Of a DNA stretch of 5,823 nucleotides, positions 1-5,823 are shown in pieces (position 1 is the stretch's first letter; each line of letters starts with the position of its first letter). The notes beneath the pieces were generated by a model. It was not told the DNA's origin and did no database searches. It saw only the letters and a list, made by a program, of their open reading frames with translations. Position numbers and translations under genes: made by a program. The DNA is taken from contig CAJACJ010000511.1 in the NCBI GenBank assembly GCA_903938205.1, forward strand, positions 1-5,823, in the 5' to 3' direction. The stretch comes from an uncultured bacterium (GTDB lineage Bacteria; Planctomycetota; Phycisphaerae; Phycisphaerales; SM1A02).

Positions 1-1
1 A

Positions 2-784
2 TTCAGTACCTCCATTGAAGGCAGTGGCTCCTATACCGCCGACCGCGCGTACTTTGGAATTTCAAGTCGCTACACGCTTACTGAAACCGTCACGCTTTCC
101 GTAGGTGTTGCCTATGAATACGACTACTACAACTTCACGGGTAACAGCGTGTTTGCCACCGCTGCTTGGAACAATGTGGAAACGCTTGGTATTCTTCCGC
201 GCTTTGACATCAAACTCAATGATCATTGGTCCGTCGGCGCTGCGCCCGTGCTGCAAATGTCAGGTGAATCCAACGCCAGCGCTGGCAAGACCATTACCGG
301 CGGTGCGTTGGTGAATTTCCGCTACGCCTTTGACGAGACGCATGTTCTTGGACTTGGCTTGTTGGCCAAGGGCCAATTGAATAATTCCGTGCTTGTGGTT
401 CCAGTTCCAATTGTTGATTGGGAAATTAAAAAAGGTTTACGAATTTCCAATGTGCGCGGTCCTGAAGCGAATCCATTTGTTGGCTTGGAATTGGTGCAAG
501 AACTTTCAACGCAGTTCAACGCGGCGCTTGGCGGCGCTTGGGAATATCGAATGTTTCGCCTTGACGACAGCGCACCATTTGCCAATGGCGCTGGACTTGA
601 GCAGCAAATCACTTTGTATGGACGACTTGAGTGGAAGCCTGTTCCACAGTTTCGGGTTGATTTTTTAGCGGGCGCGGCCGTTATGAATCAATTGAAATTA
701 TATGACAGTTCCAACAATTTCATCGGCAGCGAGGATGGCGGAACATCGCTTGTGCTTGGTGTGTTTGCTAGTTACAAATTTTAA
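2..784 (+). CDS. Outer-membrane beta-barrel-like protein, DUF6268-like, 5'-truncated
   Basis: The frame is open from base 2 to a TAA at 782-784, giving 260 residues; the start codon and any signal peptide lie left of the window. The visible part is a series of amphipathic beta strands separated by polar turns, for example HWSVGAAPVLQM, GGALVNFRYAF, HVLGLGLLAKGQL, QITLYGRLEWKP and FRVDFLAGAAVM. It ends in a hydrophobic strand with terminal phenylalanine (VLGVFASYKF), the usual recognition signature for the BAM outer-membrane assembly machinery. The order of elements (VVPVPIVDWEI, then a GP turn, a Y-x-FRLDD strand and a final LRL-like strand) resembles the DUF6268 family as I remember it. That family has no assigned function. 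From the sequence I infer an outer-membrane protein. No ligand or transport role can be stated. It converges with the dapL operon across a 113-nt gap. Sure of the coding frame, fairly sure of the barrel, less sure of the family. Confidence 0.8.
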   Translation, partial: FSTSIEGSGSYTADRAYFGISSRYTLTETVTLSVGVAYEYDYYNFTGNSVFATAAWNNVETLGILPRFDIKLNDHWSVGAAPVLQMSGESNASAGKTITGGALVNFRYAFDETHVLGLGLLAKGQLNNSVLVVPVPIVDWEIKKGLRISNVRGPEANPFVGLELVQELSTQFNAALGGAWEYRMFRLDDSAPFANGAGLEQQITLYGRLEWKPVPQFRVDFLAGAAVMNQLKLYDSSNNFIGSEDGGTSLVLGVFASYKF

Positions 785-883
785 TACGTTTGCATCTGGC
801 GACTTCATACCTGGAATTTTGACACTGCTCAGTGCACTTCATGCACACGGGCCAAGATTTGGTATTGATAAATTTTAAAGTCT

Positions 884-897
884 TGCAGGCAGCTGCA
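884..897 (-). terminator. Weak hairpin just downstream of dapL
   Basis: TGCAG at 884-888 and CTGCA at 893-897 pair perfectly around a 4-nt loop, directly after the dapL stop codon on the minus strand. The following minus-strand sequence is A+T-rich (AGACTTTAAAATTT) but has no uninterrupted T-run, so this is at best a poor intrinsic terminator. A second 5-bp hairpin (GTGCA/TGCAC, 832-846) lies between the convergent genes and is no stronger. Confidence 0.25.
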
Positions 898-2148
898 TTA
901 GCGCTTTGAATTTGAAGCGCCCAGCAAGGCGAGACGTCTTCCCGCCTCTTGCACATTCGCGCGCGAATTAAAAGCGCTCACGCGCAAAAAACCTTCGCCA
1001 CAATTTCCAAAACCCGCGCCCGGAGTGGTGACCAACTGCGTTTCTTGAAGCAACAAATCAAACGCGTCCCAACTTGTCAGACCCGCCGGACATTTCAGCC
1101 AGACATACGGCGCGTTCTCGCCGCCCCACACCTGAAGTCCTTGCGCTGCGATGGCTTTGCGAAGAATGGCGGCGTTGGCCAAATAGAAATCACACAACGC
1201 CTTCATTTGCTTTTGCCCTTGGGGAGTGCACAACGCGGCCACGGCCTTTTGTACCGGCCAACTCACGCCATTGCTACATGTGCTCCATCGGCGCGACCAC
1301 AAACCGTGAAACGGAATTCGCTTGCCGTCACTCGTGCGCCCGGTCAGCTCTTTTGGGACAACAGTAAAACCACATCGAAGTCCAGTAAATCCACCATTTT
1401 TAGAGAAGCTGCGAAATTCCACCGCGCATTTTTTGGCGCCAGGAATTTCAAAAATGCTCCGCGGTATGTCGCTGTCACGAATGTACGCCTCGTACGCGGC
1501 GTCAAACAGTATCAACGTGTCGTTGCTCAAAGCCCAATTCACCCACCGCGTAAGCGCCGCGCGGCTCATGGCCGCACCGGTTGGATTATTGGGCGAACAT
1601 AAATACGCGACATCCACCGGCTGCGAAGGCGGTTCTGGAACAAATCCATTTTCTGGACTCGCATCCATGTACACCAAGCCTTGATAACGACCGTCTTTCA
1701 TCTCGCCGGTGTTGCCAGCCATGACATTGGTGTCCACATACACCGGGTACACCGGATCAGGAACCCCTATCACATTTCCACTTCCAAGCAATTCTAGAAA
1801 ATGACTGGCGTCTGGCTTGCTTCCATCGGAAAGAAAAATTTCGTCGTCGGCAATGTCTACGCCACAATCACGGAACATGGTCTGTGCTATCGCCGCGCGC
1901 ACAAAATCGTGACCCATAGGCGGTCCATAGCCTTGAAAGCGTTCGCGAATTGCCAAATCATCAACGCCTTCGCGCAGCGCGGTCACGGCAACTTCTGGAA
2001 GCGGCTCGGTGACATCGCCAATGCTGCAGCGAATCACCTTCAACGCAAGCTCTGGATTCGCGTCGCAAAAGACCTTGACTCGACGGGCAATTTCTGGAAA
2101 CAAATAGCCCGCGCCTAATTTCAAAAAGTTTTCATTGATCCATGCCAT
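898..2148 (-). CDS. dapL: LL-diaminopimelate aminotransferase (DapL, EC 2.6.1.83)
   Basis: A PLP-dependent fold-type I aminotransferase that converts tetrahydrodipicolinate plus glutamate directly to LL-diaminopimelate, bypassing the succinylase and acetylase steps of lysine and peptidoglycan precursor synthesis in the cytoplasm. The 416 residues are full length for the family. The start matches the usual DapL opening (INENFLKLGAGYLFPEIARR) and is followed by GDVTEPLP (44-51), GYGPPMGHDF (73-82), SDGSK (107-111), DPVYPVYVDTNVMAG (131-145), SPNNPTG (185-191), FDAAYEAYI (215-223), the Schiff-base motif SFSK with Lys250, R258 for PLP phosphate, NAPYVWLK (345-352) and TPGAGFG with the substrate-carboxylate R389. 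All expected PLP residues are present. An oddity is SKPDAS where the family usually has a Cys after the Lys. The start is 9 nt after the methyltransferase stop and has no clear Shine-Dalgarno sequence, so translational coupling is likely. It is the last gene of a probable four-gene operon. Confidence 0.95.
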   Translation of the reverse strand: MAWINENFLKLGAGYLFPEIARRVKVFCDANPELALKVIRCSIGDVTEPLPEVAVTALREGVDDLAIRERFQGYGPPMGHDFVRAAIAQTMFRDCGVDIADDEIFLSDGSKPDASHFLELLGSGNVIGVPDPVYPVYVDTNVMAGNTGEMKDGRYQGLVYMDASPENGFVPEPPSQPVDVAYLCSPNNPTGAAMSRAALTRWVNWALSNDTLILFDAAYEAYIRDSDIPRSIFEIPGAKKCAVEFRSFSKNGGFTGLRCGFTVVPKELTGRTSDGKRIPFHGLWSRRWSTCSNGVSWPVQKAVAALCTPQGQKQMKALCDFYLANAAILRKAIAAQGLQVWGGENAPYVWLKCPAGLTSWDAFDLLLQETQLVTTPGAGFGNCGEGFLRVSAFNSRANVQEAGRRLALLGASNSKR

Positions 2149-2157
2149 GTCAGCACA

Positions 2158-2814
2158 TTACCGTGTGAGTGCGCGACCAGCACCAACCGTTGCCGCGGAC
2201 TTGCGCAAACGAACTGCAAGCGCGGGCGGAAGATTTGCCATGACAAGTTGTTGACGACCCTCATGCGCTTTGAACAACTCGCGGCGAATTCCGCGGATTT
2301 CCTTCAACTGCTTTTTCCCTTTAGAGCCAACCAGCGAACCTTTGATCACCCGCACGCCGGCGTATTCAAAGTAAACCAGCTCACCGCCATCAACTAACAA
2401 GTCCATGAGATCCTTGAAAATAGCACGCACCAACGCTGGCGGAAAATTATTGAATGGCAAACCACACACGATTAGGTCGTAGTTGCCGTCCAATTGCGCG
2501 TCTTCAATTCTTCCTTGGTGCAACTCCACATGGACTTTTGAATGCGACCTACGAAAGGGCGCCAGAATTTTTTTCTCAAGCGTGTCGCAAAAGAGTTCGT
2601 TCATTTCCACAACATCGAGATGATCACCGGCGCGCAAATCCTTGAGCAGTTTCTTGGTGAATGGACCAGTGCCTGGACCAACCTCAAGCACGCGCCTCTT
2701 ACCCGTACGAGCGGCAAGTCCCTTGGTCATGGCGTTGGCAAGCGCGGGACTGCTAGGCCACACACTCCCTGTGTTTTTCATATCTCGAAAGGCTGCGCGG
2801 ACAAATTTCAACAT
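2158..2814 (-). CDS. SAM-dependent methyltransferase, PmtA-like (possible phospholipid N-methyltransferase)
   Basis: A 218-residue class I (Rossmann-fold) methyltransferase with no signal peptide or membrane segment. SAM-binding motif I is VLEVGPGTGPFT (42-53), the acidic residue for the ribose hydroxyls is E70 (DVVEMN), GRIED (101-105) fits the adenine-binding loop, and motif IV is GLPFNNF (118-124). The N-terminal GSVWPSSPALANAM (16-29) before motif I is characteristic of the Sinorhizobium-type phosphatidylethanolamine N-methyltransferases and relatives, also often annotated as rRNA adenine dimethylase-like. The basic C-terminal half (155-218) could contact acidic membrane lipid or nucleic acid. 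A lipid substrate is inference; rRNA or a small molecule is possible. The start is the first ATG before the family-like N-terminus; TAGGTAG upstream is too far away to be a strong ribosome site. It lies 30 nt after the M42 gene and 9 nt before dapL. Confidence 0.82.
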   Translation of the reverse strand: MLKFVRAAFRDMKNTGSVWPSSPALANAMTKGLAARTGKRRVLEVGPGTGPFTKKLLKDLRAGDHLDVVEMNELFCDTLEKKILAPFRRSHSKVHVELHQGRIEDAQLDGNYDLIVCGLPFNNFPPALVRAIFKDLMDLLVDGGELVYFEYAGVRVIKGSLVGSKGKKQLKEIRGIRRELFKAHEGRQQLVMANLPPALAVRLRKSAATVGAGRALTR

Positions 2815-2844
2815 GACAAAATGAGTCTACCTAAAGCACTGTCT

Positions 2845-3957
2845 TCATAATTGAGGAGCGAACACTTCATTTCCCTTGAGACTCAAGGCAAAGCCCGCGA
2901 AAATTTCGGCGATCTGCTCCAAATCTTTCAACGCCGTCATTTCAACGGTGGTGTGCATGTAGCGAATGGGCAAACTCACCAAACCGCTTGCAATTCCGCC
3001 ACCTTTCACAAAAATCGCATCGGTGTCTGTGCCTGTGCGACCCGCCGCACCACCCCGTTGGACGACAATATTTTTGGCTTTGGCCACCTCAAATATGCGC
3101 GCGGCCACTTCTGGTTGCGACGCGCCACCCACGGAAACTTTTGGTCCACCGCCCAATTTAAAATGTCCATGCTGCGGATGATTAATGCCCGGACTATCTG
3201 TTGCGTGGCCAACGTCAGTCACAAGCGCAATATTTGGATTGAGCGAACCCGCGATCATACTGGCGCCATGCAAACCAACTTCTTCTTGCACGGTGCTCAC
3301 CGCCACCACGCGCACATTCAGTTCTGGTCGCTTCTCGGCGATCAAACGCAAGCCCTCGGCGGCGGCGAATGTTCCAATGCGATTGTCTAAACCGCGCGCC
3401 ACGATCAGGCCGTCGCCCATCAACATGCTTTGATCCATGAACACGCCAGGGTCGCCAATATTCAACAACGCTTGCGCGGCGGCGAAATCCTTGGCGCCAA
3501 TATCCACATACAACTCGTGCAACTTGCGCATTTTGCCTTCGTTACTTTTATCTTGCAAATGAATCGCGGTCGCGCCAATGAGTCCGACCACGGGCTTGGT
3601 GACTCCATCCACTGAACTCATAAATTGAACGCGCTTGCCAACAATGCTGCCCGCGTCAATGCCGCCAATGGATTTGCAATAAATAAAACCGTTGGGGTCA
3701 ATGAAGTTGACCATCAATCCAATTTCATCGGCGTGACCGCAGAGCGCCAAAGTGATGACATCTTTGCCACTTTTGGCGGGCTCAATGCTTGCAAAACAAT
3801 TTCCGTATGCATCATTCCAACATCGATCGGCGAATGGCCTGACATACGAAAGCCAGACTTGTTGACCAGCCCTTTCGTAACCAGAAGGGCTTGGAGTATC
3901 AAGTAAAGTTCGAAGAAAGGTCAAGGAGTCTGGGCGCATGGGAAGCGGAATGTACAC
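2845..3957 (-). CDS. M42 family metallopeptidase (glutamyl/deblocking aminopeptidase type)
   Basis: A cytoplasmic dinuclear-metal aminopeptidase of the M42 (TET) family, which usually forms hollow dodecamers and removes N-terminal residues from short peptides. The 370 residues show every expected metal or catalytic element: GHADEIG with H75 and D77, RGLDNR with bridging D191, QEEVG with the catalytic and metal-binding pair E225/E226, TDVGH with D248, and YMHTTVEM with H335. GRTGTDTDAI (306-315) and SGYE (25-28) are also typical. There is no signal peptide. Start choice is uncertain: GTG at 3957 has TAGGT six bases upstream, while ATG at 3939 (364 residues, beginning MRPDSLTFL) has no Shine-Dalgarno sequence but lies closer to the usual family start. 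Some M42 members carry the label endoglucanase (CelM); nothing here favours that. It sits 56 nt after the small gene and divergent from the tricorn-like gene, which also handles peptides. Confidence 0.93.
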   Translation of the reverse strand: MYIPLPMRPDSLTFLRTLLDTPSPSGYERAGQQVWLSYVRPFADRCWNDAYGNCFASIEPAKSGKDVITLALCGHADEIGLMVNFIDPNGFIYCKSIGGIDAGSIVGKRVQFMSSVDGVTKPVVGLIGATAIHLQDKSNEGKMRKLHELYVDIGAKDFAAAQALLNIGDPGVFMDQSMLMGDGLIVARGLDNRIGTFAAAEGLRLIAEKRPELNVRVVAVSTVQEEVGLHGASMIAGSLNPNIALVTDVGHATDSPGINHPQHGHFKLGGGPKVSVGGASQPEVAARIFEVAKAKNIVVQRGGAAGRTGTDTDAIFVKGGGIASGLVSLPIRYMHTTVEMTALKDLEQIAEIFAGFALSLKGNEVFAPQL

Positions 3958-4013
3958 GCTTGGACCTACGCCGTTACTCCATGACCCCCTTCGAACTAAC
4001 CTTGAATGCTTGG

Positions 4014-4298
4014 TTAACTCGCTTGCCTGCTTGTAAGGCGAGCGAATGCGGCTTCAAAGTCGCTCAATGACTTTGGTGTTGCGCGAGGTTTGCCACTGGT
4101 TGAGGTGGTTGAAATTGGCTTTGGAAACGCAATGTTCTGCGTCGGTTGCGGCGTTGGCTTGCGACCCATTCGCTCATCGCGTCGCGCCTCCATTGTTTGC
4201 TGAAGCTTGGACAAAATGCCTCGCAAATGCTCCAGCTTTGAACTTGCTACTCCAGCAGGAATTTCGACTTTTTGAACTTGACCGTTGCTATTTTCCAT
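4014..4298 (-). CDS. Small hypothetical protein, 94 residues, first gene of the operon
   Basis: I do not recognise this protein. The start chosen is ATG at 4298, because the purine-rich AAAGGAAAGGGAG (minus strand, 4313-4301) lies directly before it. GTG at 4322 and ATG at 4316 are in frame but lack such a site. The 94 residues divide into a short N-terminal strand-like part, a probable charged amphipathic helix (about 18-43, KLEHLRGILSKLQQTMEARR), a Pro/Thr/Ser/Lys-rich and probably disordered linker (about 46-76), and a short C-terminal helix (SLSDFEAAFARL, 78-88). There is no signal peptide, membrane segment, Cys or metal motif. This design would suit an adaptor or protein-binding peptide, but that is inference only. 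Evidence for a real gene is the strong ribosome site, the position at the head of the operon 56 nt before the M42 gene, and a protein-like composition. A chance open frame cannot be excluded. Confidence 0.6.
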   Translation of the reverse strand: MENSNGQVQKVEIPAGVASSKLEHLRGILSKLQQTMEARRDERMGRKPTPQPTQNIAFPKPISTTSTSGKPRATPKSLSDFEAAFARLTSRQAS

Positions 4299-4300
4299 GA

Positions 4301-4313
4301 CTCCCTTTCCTTT
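4301..4313 (-). promoter_or_regulatory. Purine-rich ribosome binding site that sets the small-gene start
   Basis: On the minus strand this reads AAAGGAAAGGGAG. AAAGGA ends 9 nt before the ATG at 4298, a usable spacing; the second block, GGGAG, is only 2 nt away. It is the best Shine-Dalgarno-like sequence in the operon and favours the internal ATG over upstream GTG and ATG codons. Confidence 0.6.
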
Positions 4314-4396
4314 CATTGGCACTGCGAATTGCAGTCACCATGCCTACGGAATTCACTGTCAAATATGAACTGATGAAAAGCAATAAATTCAAGCAC

Positions 4397-4409
4397 ATTT
4401 TTCAAAAAT
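4397..4409. repeat. Perfect A/T inverted repeat
   Basis: ATTTTT and AAAAAT flank a single C, giving a 13-bp palindrome in the divergent promoter region. It could be part of a promoter, a bent A-tract or an operator half-site. In an A+T-rich stretch chance is a fair explanation. Confidence 0.4.
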
Positions 4410-4417
4410 TTTCATAA

Positions 4418-4436
4418 CCCCTGACACACAGAGGGG
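4418..4436. repeat. CCCCT-N9-AGGGG inverted repeat upstream of the tricorn-like gene
   Basis: CCCCT at 4418-4422 and AGGGG at 4432-4436 are separated by GACACACAG. The G/C arms stand out in an A+T-rich surrounding, 39 nt before the downstream ATG. It could be an operator or a small leader hairpin. Function is not shown. Confidence 0.45.
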
Positions 4437-4461
4437 GTAAATTGACCTTTCACCCATTTCC

Positions 4462-4466
4462 AAAGG
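4462..4466 (+). promoter_or_regulatory. Shine-Dalgarno site of the tricorn-like gene
   Basis: AAAGG lies 9 nt before the ATG at 4476. That ATG opens directly into a signal peptide, so this site and the start support each other. Confidence 0.6.
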
Positions 4467-4475
4467 CATCCATCC

Positions 4476-5823
4476 ATGAAATCCCACCTTGTCTATGCCG
4501 CGTTCCTATTTTGTATGTTGGTTCATTCTTTAGCGGCGGCTGCGAACGTTGACTTGCCTCGCTGGCCATCGGTGAGCCCCAACGGGCAAAATATTGTGTT
4601 TTCCTGGCAAGGTGATTTGTGGTTGGCGCCAAGCAGTGGCGGCAACGCGGTTCGTATCACCAATCAGCCCGCGGAGGATGCACGTTCCATTTGGAGTCCC
4701 GATGGCGCGACGATTGCGTTTGAAAGTTCACGCGATGGCTACAGAAATATTTGGACAATGCCGGCTTCAGGTGGCGATGCGACGCAAATTACCTATGGCG
4801 AATCAGCTTGTTTGCTGTCTGATTTTCAAATGAATGAAGCGGGCGTTCCCACTATTTATTTTTACTCCTTGCGCGACTCGGATTTTTATCGCGTGCCCCG
4901 TTGTTACAGCGTGCCCGCGGTTGGTGGAAGAATTGATCGAATCAATGAATCGTTGGGCGCCAATGCGTCGTTCAATAGGCAAGGTCAATATTTAATTGAG
5001 CGTGGCGGAAGTTCGTGGGCGCGCCGCGGGTATCGCGGTTCGGATCAACGCGATGTGTGGTTGTATGACGCGCACAAACCACTTGATAAAGCGTTTACAA
5101 AGCTCACTGATTTTGCGGGCAACGATGGACAAGCGAAGTGGTGCGGGCCAAATCAATTTCTCATGCTTTCGGAGCGTGATGGGGTCACCAATCTGTATCG
5201 CCGCAATCTCAGTGACGCACCGAATGCGGCCGGCGAAAAGTTGACCAATTTTACCGACGATATTGCGTCATTTGATATTTCAGCCGATGGAAAGACGGCT
5301 GTGATCGCATCATGGGACAAGTTGTACCGCCTTGATCTTGCGACGCCGCGTGCGCTTGCGCAGGTGATTGAACTTTCCGCCGCCGCGGAAACCGCCAGTC
5401 CAGTCGAAATGCGAAAAGTTGGAAAAGATATTTCGGAAGCCGCGTTAAGTCCAGATGGAAAGACCATGGCGTTCGTCGCCTATGGAGATGTTTTCGTGCG
5501 GAGCATGGATGAGAAGTCCCCAGTGGCGCGCGTGACTGCGCCACCATCGCGTGAGCGAGATATTGCCTGGAGCGCGGACGGAAGTCGTTTGTATTTTGTG
5601 ACGGACGCCGAAGGAAATGAAAATATTGTTGAAGCCATTGTGTCGCGCACGCGCGGCGAAGTGCGCAAAGAAGCCAAGGCTGCGACTGCGCCGCCGAAGC
5701 CAGCAACAAGCACTGCTGAAACGGCGGCAAAGGAAAGCGAAACGAAAGAAGCGAATTCAACCGCGTCCAAGATGGATGCGGCAACACCGAAAGTGAATGA
5801 GAAGTCTTTGGAAATGAGTGACG
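4476..5823 (+). CDS. Secreted tricorn-protease-like beta-propeller protein (probable S41 family), 3'-truncated
   Basis: The frame is open from ATG 4476 to the window end, 449 codons without a stop. Residues 1-23 are a Sec signal peptide (MKSHLVY, a hydrophobic core, then LAAAA), so the product acts in the periplasm or outside. The mature part begins LPRWPSVSPNGQNIVFSWQGDLW, the usual opening of bacterial tricorn homologues, and continues as PD40/TolB-like propeller blades: WSPDGATIAFESSRDG (about 73-88), IWTMPASGG (92-100), LSERDGVTNLYRR, ALSPDGKTMAFVAYGDVFV and IAWSADGSRLYFVTDAEGNENI. In tricorn homologues the propeller gates substrate access to a C-terminal PDZ plus S41 serine peptidase domain. 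That domain would lie beyond the window, so catalysis is inferred, not seen. Residues from about 395 to 449 are rich in Ala, Lys, Glu and Thr, probably a disordered insertion between blades. Other TolB-propeller proteins (S9 peptidase or amidohydrolase fusions) are the main alternatives. It is divergent from the M42 operon. Confidence 0.85.
   Translation, partial: MKSHLVYAAFLFCMLVHSLAAAANVDLPRWPSVSPNGQNIVFSWQGDLWLAPSSGGNAVRITNQPAEDARSIWSPDGATIAFESSRDGYRNIWTMPASGGDATQITYGESACLLSDFQMNEAGVPTIYFYSLRDSDFYRVPRCYSVPAVGGRIDRINESLGANASFNRQGQYLIERGGSSWARRGYRGSDQRDVWLYDAHKPLDKAFTKLTDFAGNDGQAKWCGPNQFLMLSERDGVTNLYRRNLSDAPNAAGEKLTNFTDDIASFDISADGKTAVIASWDKLYRLDLATPRALAQVIELSAAAETASPVEMRKVGKDISEAALSPDGKTMAFVAYGDVFVRSMDEKSPVARVTAPPSRERDIAWSADGSRLYFVTDAEGNENIVEAIVSRTRGEVRKEAKAATAPPKPATSTAETAAKESETKEANSTASKMDAATPKVNEKSLEMSD

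Larger units (their letters stand above)
4299..4475. promoter_or_regulatory. Divergent intergenic region with promoters for both flanking transcription units
   Basis: The minus-strand operon and the plus-strand tricorn-like gene start on opposite sides of these 177 nt, so both promoters should lie here. The middle (about 4350-4415) is A+T-rich. I could not find a convincing pair of -35 and -10 boxes on either strand. TTGAAT with TTCATA on the minus strand is only a weak match. The assignment rests on gene geometry and base composition. Confidence 0.5.

Noticed and set aside
785..897. Possible small RNA or tRNA in the convergent gap
   Set aside because: Only 4- to 5-bp hairpins are present, with no cloverleaf, no T-run and no promoter-like sequence.
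949..1602. A long open frame of 217 codons on the plus strand opposite dapL
   Set aside because: It is antisense to a well-supported DapL with all active-site motifs, and its translation is Arg/His/Pro/Thr-rich without any family pattern; it is a by-product of codon use in the real gene.
2851..3390. Plus-strand open frame of 179 codons opposite the M42 gene
   Set aside because: The translation has no recognisable motif and lies wholly inside a gene whose metal ligands are all in place on the other strand.
4299..4322. Eight-residue N-terminal extension of the small gene starting at GTG 4322
   Set aside because: The extension would be encoded by the purine-rich ribosome binding sequence itself, and the ATG at 4298 follows that site directly.
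4512..4514. Cys13 of the tricorn-like protein as a lipoprotein cysteine
   Set aside because: The preceding residues (FLF) do not match a lipobox and the Cys lies in the middle of the hydrophobic core; the LAAAA end fits ordinary signal peptidase I cleavage.
5251..5787. Minus-strand open frames opposite the tricorn-like gene
   Set aside because: They have low-complexity Arg/Ser/Gln/Leu-rich translations with no start context, while the plus-strand frame shows propeller repeats and a signal peptide.

Overview
The window carries six protein-coding genes, two of them cut by the window edges. I found no RNA genes, mobile elements or CRISPR arrays. Base composition is moderate (about half G+C) and even across the window. 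The combination of an LL-diaminopimelate aminotransferase (DapL route to lysine), a secreted tricorn-like propeller protein, an M42 peptidase and a DUF6268-like barrel protein suggests a bacterium of the PVC group, with Verrucomicrobiota my first guess. That rests on remembered family distributions, not on a marker gene, so confidence is modest. Several starts lack a good Shine-Dalgarno sequence.

Layout: (1) 2-784, plus strand: C-terminal 260 residues of an outer-membrane beta-barrel-like protein, truncated by the left edge. (2) 785-897: a short gap between convergent genes with weak hairpins only. (3) 4298 down to 898, minus strand: four closely spaced genes that look like one operon, in transcription order a 94-residue unrecognised protein, an M42 metallopeptidase, a PmtA-like SAM-dependent methyltransferase and DapL (gaps of 56, 30 and 9 nt). 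(4) 4299-4475: a divergent, A+T-rich promoter region with two small inverted repeats. (5) 4476-5823, plus strand: N-terminal 449 residues of a secreted tricorn-protease-like beta-propeller protein, truncated by the right edge before any catalytic domain.

How the genes work together: DapL makes LL-diaminopimelate for lysine and peptidoglycan. The M42 enzyme trims peptides in the cytoplasm, and the divergent tricorn-like protein probably processes peptides outside the cytoplasm. The methyltransferase may act on phospholipid, but its substrate cannot be read from the sequence. The window reads as ordinary chromosomal housekeeping sequence. The least explained items are the small first gene of the operon, the linkage of M42 and tricorn-like genes, and a low-complexity segment near the end of the tricorn-like fragment. 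I do not see convincing evidence of an undescribed system.
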